The notes under the pieces were generated by a model. That model worked only from the letters and a program-made list of their open reading frames with translations, searched no databases and was not told the DNA's origin. Shown here piece after piece: positions 35,803 to 49,537 of a DNA stretch of 64,000 nucleotides. A program made the translations under genes and the position numbers. Source of the DNA: Imbricaverruca yamaguchii. Lineage: Eukaryota; Arthropoda; Thecostraca; Neoverrucidae. The DNA lies in NCBI GenBank assembly GCA_034440575.1, contig JAOTOL010001662.1, forward strand, positions 2,106,001 to 2,170,000. The letters are read 5' to 3'. The first letter of the stretch is position 1. Each line of letters opens with the position of its first letter.

Positions 35803-38279
35803 TGCCATTTGAACCGATTCATTTGCTCTGCATCTCACCCTTCAGCACTCAGATACAGAAGGATTTATATCTGTGTGATATTGTCCGGTTCCAGGCGATT
35901 CAATAGTTGATTCAAAGCACGAACACCATGCCCCCACTACTTAAGGGAACGTGATCCGTCTTCATGTCAACACTCCATGTTGAACTTCCTTTTAGCGTTT
36001 AACAAATGAAACGACTTACTTATAAACAAGCAGACAAGCACCGTTCTTGCATCGGGCGAGGACGAAGCCACAGCGACACACAGAGCCACAGTTTCTGGCG
36101 ATCCATACGGAATATGTTTTCTTTTACTTCTGTACGAAACCGAGTTGTTGTCATTAGAGCTTCAGTGAAGCTTCAGTTGCTTTTATAAAATAACCTGCGA
36201 GCACACCCACAATCAACGTGCCTTCTCATGAGAGCAAGACAACATATTTTTTAGGATGAAACGCGGCATCTTCGCGTAGGCATCAGAGAGACGCTGTTTG
36301 ACTCAGAGAGCACTCGCTGTGGCACTTCCGTGCCACGCTCTGCAAACGAAATATTCAGAGAGCTGTGAGTTTCGATCCAACCGTTGAAAGAGTCCGTAAG
36401 CAGCTCTGTTGAAGGCTTTCTGTGAACAATTGAATCTTAATAGGCATAGGCGAGTTCTGACTCATGTCATAGCTCGACATCATTCTGATATACTGCATGC
36501 AAATTGACTTGAAGAAGATTCGCCGCAGAGAAGGTCCATCGACCCGCCACGCTGACCATAAAACGAACATTCCCGGAGCTTTATCGTTTTGACGAGGCGC
36601 AGAGAGGCGAGCGTTACTGCTCTGCCATATAATGTTGTGCACGCGCGCATATGTTCGAGATGGGTCAATCAAGTGGTGGTCCAGGCACGCATGCAATTGT
36701 GCGTACATGTCTTTCAGGTGAACATGTGTTTTTAGCAAACTATATTAGATTAACACTTCGCCCAGTTCGCGCGCTCTCGTTCCAATTCCAACAAGTCAGT
36801 GTTTGAACAGCGGTGCTTCAATGTCATGCATAATTCATTCATGTATGCTGATAAGCTCCGTGTGGAGGCATATCTATGTCGCTTTGGATACACCTCCAAT
36901 GTTCAGTGTGATATGTGGGTGGAGAATGCGGTATGGCAGGCATGGTCAGGGCCACACCACCTTCAGAGTTGGTGTGGTATTGTCACACCAACTTTCTGTG
37001 ATATCCTGAATTTGTAGAAGGCAATTAAAATGGAATTAAAATGCAATCACCAGTCAAACGGTTGAATTCACAACACTCAATAAATCAGAAATAGTGTACA
37101 AACTATGCTTGTGGAAACGTGCGCTCCCAAGGGAATGCAAATTCACGAGACTGTTTCTGTTAACGTTGCTGCAACAAAACGTAGCTGTGTGAGTGATTTC
37201 GCCAGCCTGCCACCGTGTTGGTGATGTCGGAAAACATAGCTGTCTCTTGCTGGCTTTCTGTTTGGCTCAATGTCAGCGTACTGCGGTGGAAGCCTTGTGA
37301 GGAGGGGGCGGATGGTGGGGAAAACGTTCGGGCAGTACAGGACGGGCACCGTTACCATTAACGGACACCATTCATTTTCCTCACTCGGTTTCGGGATCAC
37401 TGACTCGAGCATCCATCAACTTGCGGGAGCTTTTGAAGGTCCTGCCTCCTTTCTTTTTTTGCATTTAAAACCCAGAAGTCATTTCCGTTTTCGATTATCA
37501 GTGCCACTTGTAAAATATATGTACCCGACGTGTGGACTACCTCTCAGAACTTCATTTCTTGATGTTGGAGGTTTGTGGAGGCTGGTGTATCTTTGTTGAA
37601 CACTACGTGATGTTTGTTTTTACAATGTGGTGCTGTTATTAAATGCAAATGTGATGAATGTTACTGGTGGGGCAACATGGTCACACGGCAAGTCGGTAGG
37701 CTTGTCACGAGAAAAATGAACGGTTGTGTATATCACGAAAAAAGTATATCACGTATATAAAAAGTATATAAAAAAATATATATAAGTATATAAAAAAGTA
37801 TATAGAAAAAAGTACATCACGAGAAAAACGAACGGTTGTGGCAGGTGGTGATACATTTTAGACGGGTGAACAGATGAATGTTTTATAAATAATGAAACTG
37901 TCTATAGGTTCAGACGATGTCTTCAACAACTTCTTGGTACTCTTTTACTATGCTTTCTTTCATAGGCCATTTTGCTGGGCTGAACACATGCTATGATTCA
38001 TGGAAGGGTCAGCAGAAGACACGAGTCAAATAAGTCAAGTGTTTTGGCACAGACGCGATATTGAGAAAATGTCATGCAAAATAAGCATCATGTCAAGTAA
38101 ATGACATCTCAAGAAAGCGTCTTACCACGGGCTATTGATCGAACATTGTAATATTGCCCATATTGCCTGTCAACGTGGGCTGGATTGTGTGGCCGGCGAC
38201 CAGGCAGCGCGTCCAATTTGCTTTGTTCACGCACTAGGGGTGTCCCGCCTCGTTCGTGTGATGGCTGCAGACGAATCAC
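35803..38279. other. Unassigned sequence
   Basis: Seen here: a 10-bp perfect inverted repeat agttggtgtg / cacaccaact at about 36967-36993; a 24-base near-perfect direct repeat 'cacgagaaaaa..gaacggttgtg' near 37707 and 37818, separated by AT-rich 'gtatataaaa' repeats. No gene is supported. Confidence 0.45.
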
Positions 38280-38400
38280 ACGAAGTGCTTCGTCTGCACT
38301 TCGGCAGCCAGTGTCTGCAGACGAATCACTTCGGGAGCCAGCGTCTGCGGACGAGTCACTTCGGCAGCCAGTGTGTGCTGCCGAAGTGATTCGTCTGCGG
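38280..38400. repeat. 30-bp tandem repeat ending in an inverted copy
   Basis: About three direct units of 30 bp contain 'gacgaatcacttcgg' and 'agccag'. A reverse-complement unit, 'ctgccgaagtgattcgtctg', follows. Direct and inverted units can form a long hairpin; the inner arms CACTTCGGCAG and CTGCCGAAGTG are perfect. Confidence 0.85.
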
Positions 38401-39753
38401 CCGACGTGTTATCGGCAGCCGCACCAACGACGTCAACTACCGGCCGCGTCATTTCGCCGACGCAGTGCGTGGGCGGGGCTGCCGGGAACGAGTCCGCCCG
38501 CACGCGACTGTTAATGGCCCATTGCGATGATGGGCTCCCGAACTGCCCCGATAGTGCCGGCGGCCTTTACGGTGTCACGGTGTCACGGAATTCACGGCAA
38601 AATGGCACAATTTACGGTGTGTTTATTGTGGGACCAATATGATCGGCGTGACGTCCGGGCCTTCGCCGCCCTCGCCCAGCGTCCTGCGCGGAGAGGACGG
38701 GAAGAGCGCGGACGTCCGTCTCTCGGAGACGGGGGATTCTGGCACTCTGACCGTCTGTCGTGGACATGCCAATGGGAAGTGCGTCATGGTGTCCGTCAGG
38801 ACTACCGCTGCGAAGGAACCTTCGCCGAGCTAGCCGGCCGCCACCGCTCACAGAATGGGTAGCAAGCACGTCGCGTATGGTGTTGGTGACCACCCAGTGT
38901 CGTATGTGGACGATAGCACGAACCGGCTCCTGGTGGAATTTTGGCAGTCAGAAGCAAATGTACTTTTTGGAGTGTCGGCATCACGGGTACTTTGACAAAG
39001 TCGCTATCCTAAGGAATTAGCCGTTGATGCTACATATCCGTGACCAGGCAATAAGGCACACCTACTCTCATCAACTGTGCAATTATTTGTCTTCAGCCCG
39101 CCGTTAAGTGGACCGCGGAAAGTGTTCGTTGCCGGTACCCGTTGCCCGTGCAGTCCCTCAATTCCTCCCAGAGAGCGGTGCGGTATGCTCAGATAAGATA
39201 TTCAGCGCTTGTGGGCATTGTTCTCCTCAATTTATACTCCGTGTAATACATAGCGTTTTTAGTTATCCCTGTGCTACTTCCTGTGGCGTAATCGATGTTG
39301 TTTCTTTTTCTGTTTCGATTGGGATATTCCAGGTTTTGTTGGCAGCTCAAATCTGCGTGACATTTGGCGCTCCAAAGTTTTGGCCAGAGTGAGATATGTG
39401 TCCGTATGCTTGTTTATGTACAGGCCTTTCTGAATGTCATAGCAGGTGAAATATTAGTTGTGGGGTTTGCTGATTTCGATTCAAATCCAGTTAGGCATCT
39501 GTACTGAGCCAGAGTGCATTCAGGGAGCTGTCATCCGGGCGATTGCTGTTGGCCGACTTATCGTGATGGATATGGTGTGATGTCACTAGTTGACGGCGTG
39601 AACTTGCAGCTAGTCAACGCAAATCGTGCGCCGGGTGAGCAGTCTTAATCAATTAGATAATGCTTCTTCTACAGCCCTGGGTCGCGTCCATCCGACGTAC
39701 GGCGATGGTTGGTGTTAGTAAATGTGCGCATGTCGCTTTCCTAGATCCCTATA
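38401..39753. other. Unassigned sequence with a possible exon
   Basis: A plus-strand open frame 38639-38833 (64 codons) begins with ATG, ends with TAG and is strongly G/C at third positions. It has no signal peptide or domain I recognise. A GC-biased exon is possible, but the minus strand is equally open. Confidence 0.3.
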
Positions 39754-39765
39754 TGCACACACACA

Positions 39766-39831
<66 letters not shown>

Positions 39832-40022
39832 TGTGTGTACTTACATATAAATATAAGTATATATATCCACATATATACATATATATATGTATATATACAT
39901 GTATATAAATATACATATACATATACATATGCATATACATATACACACACATATATACATATATACATACAGTTAGTTAGTTATTAGGGCTTAAGGGCGC
40001 ATCGACGCGTATATACATACAC

Positions 40023-40053
<31 letters not shown>

Positions 40054-40082
40054 CGCCTATACATATATATACGTGTATATAT
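39754..40082. repeat. (AC)n followed by (AT)(AC) compound microsatellite
   Basis: AC runs at 39757-39828, then 'acatat' variants to 40082. An 'agttagttagttattagggcttaagg' type stretch interrupts it near 39971-39997. Confidence 0.93.
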
Positions 40083-40738
40083 CCCAACTATATTTCTCTT
40101 AGTAGGTCCTCATATTTCTCATCCGGTTTTTCACTCTTGTTTTATCTTATGAGCTTCCATTCTTCCTTGTTCTCTACTGTCACACAGACGCAGTAGGCAT
40201 TTGTCTTCAGGGTAGTTTTTTTACCGAAGGTTCATTCTCATCAACAGGAATGCAATGCACCATCATTTATCGTGTGCTGACGTGCGCCATTCCACAGCAT
40301 CAATTGCGACACAGATTCTATCTGGGGGTTCGAACAGCGAGCAATCCGGTGAAGTCATGAATCACAGGCTGGCAGGGGAACGGCGGTCATGATTGGCCTC
40401 CAGAATCGGCAATTTACCACTCTCACCAGCCAGCCAATGCGGTGCAAAAACTGATCACTGGCCGTAAATGTATGGATATATCTCGGTGAGGAGGAAATGA
40501 TCAACTGGTATGGGCTGGCCTCGGACATTGATGACAGAGTGCGTCGGTCAATGGTGAGTCATCAGTCGGAGGAAACGGATTGGGAGCAGTGGGGTTAGCT
40601 GGAACATTAACACATTATCTGAAAAACATCTTCCCTCACAGTATAAAAATATATGTTTTCTTTCTTTGCGATGCCACAAAGCGTAGTCCGATAATAATTG
40701 AGTAGATTTATTCAGTTATAAGCCGCACACAGATCATG
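40083..40738. other. Unassigned sequence
   Basis: Nothing is recognised. 'gggggttcgaaca' near 40326 resembles a pol III B box but lacks supporting context. Confidence 0.4.
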
Positions 40739-41366
40739 CCATAATGCCCAACACAAGTAGAATATAAGACTAATAGAACATGAGCGGAAGTTGCTTATAA
40801 TTCCTTGGAGTATAACCACGAGTGAAATTTAACCACGCACAAAATCAAAGCCGGAAACTAAAAACTTTTTATTGTCCTGAACCTTAATAGTGTCATGAGG
40901 TCATTCTCAAGCACTATTAATACATGACCTTGTATTTGTCAAATATGTCAATTTAGGTTTGTGTATGCTCAAGAATTCATAACTTCTTCGTTGATCTGAT
41001 GAGGAATGCTTCCAAAAGACTTCCAAAAGGCTTCCAAAAGCATTGCATACTCAAACGATTTCAACATACTATCCTAGGTCGAATATCTCGCACATGCTAT
41101 TTGGCTTGATGATTCCAATAACCGGCTTTAAGTCAGTTGGTACTGGGCATATGTCAACTTTTCTCAACCAGCAATTGTGCGCAAGTGCACACATGGGCGG
41201 AGAAAGACCGAAGCGTATCGCCCAATCCGATCACTATTGTGAAACAGCTGGAACACTCCAGCTTCTAGAAACGCCTACGCTGTGAGCATCCAGAAGCCGG
41301 AGGTTCGGGAAGTCACCCGGCGTTCCCAACCCACGCACAAAAAGCATGCGCAGGAGTATTATTGGC
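40739..41366 (+). repeat. Dispersed repeat R2, copy 1
   Basis: It aligns along its whole length, with substitutions and small indels, to the reverse complement of 53449-54097. Shared blocks include 'gttgcttat', 'gcatgaggtcattc' type sequence, 'tcaatttaggtttg', 'tctgatgagga', 'ggaacactccagcttctaga' and 'gtcacccggcgttcccaac'. One frame gives similar peptides in both copies (FLNQQ.CA.AH.GGER.K.IAQS), which may be residual coding or simply high nucleotide identity. No terminal inverted repeat is seen. Confidence 0.8.
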
Positions 41367-42455
41367 TTATTATTGGCATCGAGTCCGAGCTGGTTCGACA
41401 GATCATATTGTCATGTCCCAGAAAAGCACATCGATCTTGAATCGCTACGAAGCTAAAACAAATATGAGGCAATTAAGAACTCTCCACCGTATATAACCCG
41501 ACGAGCAAGTTCATAAGCACGCCAGCTATACACTTACGGTTTCAGACTGATCAACCGGGTGGGCCGGCGACGCTGGGGCCCTGTGTCCGCGCTTGGTCCC
41601 TAATGCTATCACGAAACCCAGCATCGAAACGACACCTTTCGCCTGTCGACTCTTTTTTCTGCTCACCGGAGTTGCGAACTTGATCATTGGCTGGCCACAA
41701 ATGGTGTGGTGTTCACAATCAGGCTGGGATGGAATGATAAATTGCTCTTCTTGTGATGCAGATGCAGATCCAAGATTTGGCCGAAGAGATGGGGCGGAAA
41801 CAACCACAGATGAAAAGTTTTGCGCGTGCTAAATGATAATTACAAAGTATAAGGTGTCCACAGGGCACAACGATATGAATTGGAAATAGCGGGGGAAAAA
41901 TACACCAACGAATGGCATCATCCGATGCATGTACTACCGTGTTACCCGCAACGTATGGTATACTTGAGATATACGGAAGGTTCACACTGCATGCATAAGG
42001 TTCAATGTTCTGTGATGTTATTCACCATTCTAGATAATGCGATTCGTCCAATGGCGGCACGCGATATACATGCGAATACTGATTACTTTTGCGCTTGCAC
42101 TTTGCCCGAGGACTTCAAGGGATCACAATAACTCACACGCAATAGGTTACTCTTTACCACTCTCCTAGAAGTGTATAGTGGCACCACTCTCCCACTCTTG
42201 GAGGGTTCAACCGGTGCGTGTCCGTCCACTCGAGGAGCGTTGCACACGTCTAGGAAACCCATACGGCCCCACACACGACAGACACGGACACACTATGGCT
42301 TTGCTGATAATACATACTTGTGAAATCAACAACTTTCGCTTCATTGAAAGACCCCGATTTCACGTGGGTACATGCTGAGAGAAACACTGAATGCCACTAG
42401 AAAATCCTGCACTACTTGAATAATATCAGTCCAGTTGTGTCTGGTTTGGAGAGGT
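41367..42455. other. Unassigned sequence
   Basis: No gene is supported. An open frame 41593-41832 contains DPRFGRR, which looks like an amidation site but has no precursor context. Confidence 0.4.
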
Positions 42456-42708
<253 letters not shown>

Positions 42709-45700
42709 AAAGGGTGGTTCTCAATAGTACAACTGTACTGAAAAATGTAGTTTTCTCAATGTGCTTCTTAATAAAATCGTTCGTGTTGGTCAGAAAATGA
42801 TTAGTGCCAGGTATCAATCCTCTACGGCGTTCTCCACGCCAACGAATAGTAATAGTGCGATGTTCGACACTGAACCGGAAGATATAGGAAAAGTCAGTCC
42901 TTTTCAGTAAAATAAAAACGAAGCAATAATTATAAGATTGATTCACAATCCACCGATAAAGGCAGCATGCTCTTTATTGTTGCCCAGTACCGTGAATAAT
43001 ACATTGTGGGAGGAGCCGTGTAGAGTCCTTATCTTCCTCGCGTTCGGCAACTGACCACAATGCCATCCAATAACTTGCAGCAGATATTGGCGTTGTTGCT
43101 CGTCCTTCATCATGACTTGATTGTGGTCCTTGACTGCAATCTGCTCCACGCTCGGTGGAGGCTTTGACGTCGGCAATTGTGCCCAGGACTCGCTGAGATG
43201 ACTGGAAGGGTTGAAAGCTGAAAGCAGCATAGGAATGATACAATTAATATACCCTTCCAAGTGAACCGATAAAAAATAGATGCCGAGATTCAACACACCT
43301 CTGGCTGCATGTATAGCACACAAAAAATGCAGTGCAATGTGCAGCATAGCGCAAATGTGACGACTTACATATATCACATATACGGGAGTTGAAGGGAATC
43401 CTAAATGTTTTGAAGTTCCCGAAAACGTCTTGGTCAAAAAGACAAGTACAAAATCAAGGGTGAATTCTTCATCATTATCGTGTCGTAGAACTGCAACACA
43501 ATACTCATATTAGCAAGGCTAGCTAGCTTTGCTTGGGAAGATTGAAAGTTTAGATCAAGTTGTCTAAGCCGGGGACGATATATCCTGTGCCATGCAGCAA
43601 TGCCACCAACACTTGGGCGATATGGTCTCAGGACACACTGTTTCCGCGCCTTTGTGGTGGTGGCGTTGGTTGCGTTTTACAGGCGTTCACGCAGCGTCGG
43701 CGGTGGTCGCGCCGAGCGCCGAGGAGCGACCGAATGTTTATCGCACCTTAGCCGGGACATGAGCTAGATTAAACTATCTCGTTGTGGGCGCAGTTAGGGC
43801 CTGCGAGCGTCATTCTGTTGAGCTACTGCCGACGCCGACAAAGCAGCACGTGCGGCCGCCGTCGGCCGGCTGTCCGCAATAGCCTGCTGCCGGATGCCAT
43901 CGTCCCAGACATGCTATCTGGCCGGAACAAAGCAATGGGGCGACTTCATGAAAGTCTCGGTCTGTGTCGTGACTCACATGTGGTCGAGTTGTAATTTCGC
44001 TGGTGACGCGAGGAGAAATTCAGGTCGTGCATGTACGAAGATGCATGCATGTGTTTCAGCATAGCGATGCTCACCACAGCTCGATTTTCAAGAAGCGGTG
44101 CAAATCTGATGAATCCAGCCGGCAACCAAGCATATTGTGGTGCTGTTTGTTGCAGTGTTGCTGTCAACAAATGAGTTTAGTCCAAACCGACAATGCATGA
44201 CATCTGTCAATTCAGAAATCCAATTGCATGGTTTCCATAATCTAGAGGTGTATTCAGGTAGAGGTGCACCTCAATTCAGGTAGAGATGCAATCTACTAGC
44301 GAATACAGAGGAAAAGCGTCATGTCGCCATGTGCCCCCACCCACCCTGATCGGAAAATTGTACCCTCTCACCCACCCCTGGTCGGAAACCTGCGCCACAT
44401 CGAGAAGGCTTGGAGATGTGCTTATATTTGCATTTAAGTCCTTCATTACTGGAATAGCAGATCGATCAACTGGCCAGTCGATTTCGTAAACAGCGCATGG
44501 TGAAGCACCAAGGGGTTTAATCGCGTCGTGTCGCTGGATGAAAAGAAGAGTGCCGCTTATGGTGTTTCCCCGAATGCCAACTACTGCGTTCGTCGATTCC
44601 GTAAATCATGTAAAAGAGGCTATCATGATATTGCAATGTTGCAAGCAACGACAATCGATCAGTTAAAGCATTTGCTTGGGACACTTAGACTCATGATAAA
44701 CGTACATCAAAATGTATTCTATGAAACGTGCATTACATGGCAGGTCAGCGACGCGGATTAAGCTTACTTTATCCGTATTGTTCGAGGAAAACTTGCAACG
44801 TATCGGGTCACGTGTTGGCCGGGCGCTGAACCAAACCAGAATAAAATATTGCTTGTGTCCCTGTCTTTTTATGCATATCTAAGTGCATTTTGGCAATACA
44901 AATGACACATGTTAGGTCACTCACCCTTATGTAGCCCACGCGGCATTTAATGACATCATCTAAAACACTAGTGTTTTCTGAGCAGAATATTTTTAAATAG
45001 CATCCACATAAGTCACGTTTTATAGTGCCCACAAGCCTCCCATCATCAGAGAATGTCACTGACCCAGATGCAACTTCAGTGACCTGTCATCTGCCAATCA
45101 TTTTCAACATCGCGTTCCATGAGTAAAATGTTTCTAGACGACACTTACATTAGCTACGTTTCCTGTCACGTACGATAAATCATTTATAAGTCAGTTCAGC
45201 CTCCGACATTTCACCTCTGCAAATAATTATGAAGTGTGCTTTACAAATATGTCTTCATACAATTTGCTAATTAATCTATAGGACATGTTTTCCTGGAAGC
45301 AAAAATTAAAGGGCCAAAAATGTTGCAAATTTCAAAGGTCACGACCTCAAAAAGGTCACAAAATCACAAGGGAAAACATAGAGTAAGCTGGACAAATATA
45401 AATGCCAGCTTCGCAGTCCTTCCTCTTTTAATTGATATATACGTTTGCTGAGGTTAATGTCGTCATCAAAGCTAGCTGAAGACATCCTTTATGCTTGTCT
45501 CTTTACGTGTCGACGACCTGATTTTCTTGACCCATTTAGCAAAAGAATCCAAAACTCTCAATCGTTTTTGGGGCCATATATAGCTATGCATTCCAAATCG
45601 GCGACGGTGCGGAAAACAATTTGGGACCTACCTAGGTGATTTGTCTTGAATTAGCCCAAACGAAAGTCAAGTAGCATGCTGATCATGTCGAAAATTAACA

Positions 45701-46007
45701 CAAATAAAGGTGATTACATTCCAGACAGCGGAAATGGGTCCACGACACTAGAATGGTCCCTCAGCCGAACTAACTGGAATCACGATGGGCCGGAGCTGCC
45801 TCCCTTCGAGAGAGGGCACTAAGCAACCAATTGGACTTCGACAATGGCGAGGCATGTGTGTCGCAATGACCTGTCACACGTGTATACCTGTGGCTCGGTA
45901 CCGTTCGTTCAGTTGAAAATTGCACATGCATTCTGATTTGCGATTGCTTTTTACATGTTCAGTGCAGACATAATTCGCCGGCTCACTGCCAGGCCACTTC
46001 GCGAAAT
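42709..46007. other. Unique-looking sequence, possible minus-strand exons
   Basis: Few repeats are seen. Minus-strand open segments with splice-like borders include 44925-45083 (53 codons, acceptor ...gacag, donor GTGAGT) and segments within 42943-43490. None carries a domain I recognise. GC-rich sequence at about 43640-43900 is open but unassigned. Confidence 0.35.
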
Positions 46008-46392
46008 ATACCCCCAGACTGCTGGCCCCCAGACCGCGGGACCCCAGACTGCCGGCCCCAGACTGCCGACCCCTAGACTGCCTGCCCCAAGACTGCTGAC
46101 CCATAGTCTGCCAGGCCCTGACTGCCAGTCCTCAGACTGGCAGCTCCCAGACAGCCTGTCCCCAGACTGCCGACCCATATACTGCCAGCCCCAAGACTGC
46201 TGACCCATAGTCTGTCAGCCCCTGACTGCCAGCCCTCAGACTGGCAGCTCCCAGACAGCCTGTCCCCAGACAGCTGGCCCCCAGACCACGGGCCCATAGA
46301 CTGCCGGCCCTCAGACTGCCGACCCCTAGACTGCACGCCCCCAGACTGCCAGCCACCAGACTGCCGACTCACAGACTGTCGGCCCGAACCTG
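46008..46392. repeat. Minisatellite, about 16-bp unit with higher-order period
   Basis: Variants of 'cagactgccggcccc' repeat about 24 times. Within it, a block of about 85 bp around 46085 recurs at 46189, giving a higher-order period of 104 bp. Confidence 0.93.
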
Positions 46393-49300
46393 AGGCCGAC
46401 AGTCACCACGGGGAGGAGCTTCCCAGCTGTCATTATTGATCGGCTTACTCCTCCCCCGATCTGGTGTAGTGGACATGACCATTGTAATCGTCGGCACAAG
46501 GGAGAGGAGAGACGGCCCAGGTAGAATGACGACGAAGAGATGATGACATTTGCATGCATACGAAGTGATCAACAGGAAAATACCTACTTGCTCAGTGGTA
46601 TCAGACCAGCCGTACCGTCTTGCCATGAGTCTCCTTAGTGATGTTGAATTACCTACATAGCCTGTGTTGCCCATGTTGCCTTTTTCGCCAAAATGAATCT
46701 GAGCTTCAGCATGACAAAGTACTTACTTCATGTGGTATGGTGTTGCAGAGGCGATTGTCACAAATTGTAGTTTAGATCCTTACAAATTTATATTACTTGA
46801 TACTTGCAGACCAACAGTTGGGTCGAAAACATACAACTTGATGGGCCTTGCATAAGCACAATACAAACAAATATGCCTGTGGTAATTCCTTTCCAAGTGA
46901 CAGACGAGTAGTATTGCAAATAATGAAATAGTTTGTATCGGCTGCGAATGTCCAATACATTAATTAGCTTTGAAATCGACCACTGGATTGCAGGGATGCT
47001 ACATGCACGACATAAGAACCACAGAGAACGGCCCATTATAATGAAATGGAAATCAATTAGCAGTTCTGAGTCTGTCTATCTGACGGACATTGTGAGCATC
47101 ATTTGATGGAGAGAACTAGTAAAGGGGAGGTATATATTAGCCTACAATTTGCATTTATGTGCAGAAGGCTTAGACTTTGTCTTGTCACCGTCGGGTTAGA
47201 ACGGTGATTTTGAAGTGATAATTATGTTCATCACAAGCTGATACCGTCAGTGACATGTTAACCTGCCAAGTACTGAGTGGGCTGGGGAGCGGGAGGGTCA
47301 AGGCCAGACTGGTCCCCACATAGACACCAAGCTGCAAACTATGGCAGGCTTCGATGAGATATTGGCCGGAAACGGTCTTTTTCCTTTCGAAGAGATTCTG
47401 GAGGGATTTGGGCAAGTCGTGGTAATTTGGGCACGTCTAGAAATCGTGAAGAAGGTTTGTGGAAGCCGGAGCACATAACAGCAATAACACTGCTGTAAAG
47501 TAAGCTTCTAAAATGGAGCATCATGCTGCCCTATTTGGGAGCAGGATTAGCTGCCCCAAACGTCTCATTCGCACCTGTGGCGCATTCCTGTCTTGCTGTC
47601 TGGCCCGTACGAAAATAAAATTCACTTTTATTAGTTTGCCTATATTTGCAGCAGAATGTACCTAGGAATCTTTTTGGATTCGTTGCTCTAAATGAACCAA
47701 ATTCCCACCATGTTCTCCAGAACACTCAAATGTTCCCTACACAAATCATCCTGTTTACCCTGACACTGCGCCCCGTCAGCTCTTTGAGTTTGCTGTCTTC
47801 CCCAACCTGAGATTTTCTTGAAGTCTCTCCAAAACATATTCCTAAATCTGCCAAATTTAATTAACTTTTATGCATAATTAGGTAATATCAATGCACATTT
47901 TAAGGATGCAGGCAACCAGGCACTACTTGACTTCCTCCTCCATCCCCACATCTTCCACCGACAGCATGAAACCAAAGGAAATATGGATTGTAAAAACGCG
48001 CAAAATTGGTGCTCGGTTCGCTTTGTTTCAGCAGCCAGCAAAATTGGTCGACAGCTCACGATCAAACCAATCAAGGCCCCTTCATTGGTAGGTTAAAAGC
48101 ACGCACACATTGTTGACAATAGTCAGGTCGCCGTATTCAAGATGCATGACACTCTTTGCCCATACTTGTGCGTTGGATCTCTTGTTGGCAGTCAGGCCAC
48201 CAAATGTAGTACACATCTTTCGAGTTTGGAAACTGTTTTTGAAGGGTTTTATGTTCTTCAGGTATGTCCATTGTTTTCGAAAAGAAGAATTTCCTTATTG
48301 GAAGCGTGCAGCTGGCTACAAGGTGTTGTGAATAGGTTAGGGACAGGCGCTCCGTTGCCCCCACCCCGTTTCTACGCTTTTGCATTCAGACATGACTGTC
48401 ATGGCGCGCATATTTTATATATCAAATATGATGTGTCCGTCTTAACATGATTGCATTCATATGCCATTGACTCCTATTGCTCGGCATTAGGAAGCAAACC
48501 CAATTAATACAGGTGAATCCATTAGGGGAGAAGGTAGAATAAATAACGTAATAATCGTGACATTATCTGACATCCCATCACTCTCGATCCGCCACTCAAT
48601 ATCGGGGTTCGGCGGAACGTGTACAAAAATAATATTATATTCCTTCGTTCTGGCGCAGAAATATTTATTGCCATATCTATGCTGGATTTTTAAGCTATTC
48701 TTGGACAATGCGTTCAATCAGTCATTATTTGCATTGGCAAATATCGACTGAAGTTTCACCCAGAAAATAAGGCATAGTATTTTTTAGGTAAAGTATCTTC
48801 AACGCGGCTGCATAGAAGATCCATTAGCTACACAAAGTGCATCAAGTGCATTGGAATATGCGAGACATCTTCAATTACCAGATAATGCATATGTAGTCCG
48901 TAAACGTGCTGTGCACGTCGAATTATTTTTCTCGTTGTGCCTATAGACCCAAGTTTCAACACGCATGCTGCAGCTAAAAACGTCTCCGGCAGGGGGTGTG
49001 GGTCGGCATGTCCGTGCTGGCACCCTATCAGGGAGTTTCACTTTGATATACTCACGAACTTCTGCTGAATCGAATGACTCACGATTCAAACCACAGTGCG
49101 CCGCATTAAAAGTATTGAGTCGACTCCGGCAAGAATCGACCTCCCAAGTCACAACTAGCCGACCGTCTCGACTGGGATTTGCGCAGTGCATTGCCAATTT
49201 TCAATTCTTCGAAAGAAATGAGACCGAAGGAATTGTCGTTAGTTCACACTGCATACGCAGTCGAACATACCGATTTTGTTGCACATCCTTGTCAGGCAAC

Positions 49301-49536
49301 CACGAGAGCATCGCTTCCGTTTGACGTTGAAGATCAGCTTTGATCTGTTGCAACACAATACATTACATAGCCAGGTCACTATGCTGTGGTCTTGTTGAAT
49401 TGTCATGTTTTATTGAATATGGTTGCCGCCATTACCGCTGGCAGTTTTCATACCACAGAATGTCTGCCGCTGCCAACACTCTCCAACTGTGCGTAGTTTC
49501 GTCCGGGTGATGGGTCTGACCTTTGGCTCGCCGCAG
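46393..49536. other. Unique-looking sequence upstream of Ms, possible minus-strand exons
   Basis: Minus-strand open segments with splice-like borders and mutually compatible phases occur at 47575-47661, 47263-47436, 46797-46941 and 46588-46652. Longer open segments lie at 48487-48717 and 48871-49197. I recognise no domain, and short open segments between AG and GT arise easily by chance. The 5' untranslated exon and promoter of Ms should lie in or beyond this stretch, but I cannot place them. Confidence 0.35.
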
Positions 49537-49537
49537 G

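Noticed and set aside
41593..41832. DPRFGRR resembling a second amidated neuropeptide
   Set aside because: No signal peptide, no flanking upstream cleavage site and no splice support.
42943..43437. 164-codon minus-strand open frame as one exon
   Set aside because: It appears to cross good splice-like borders, and its composition changes along its length. A single uninterrupted coding exon is not supported.
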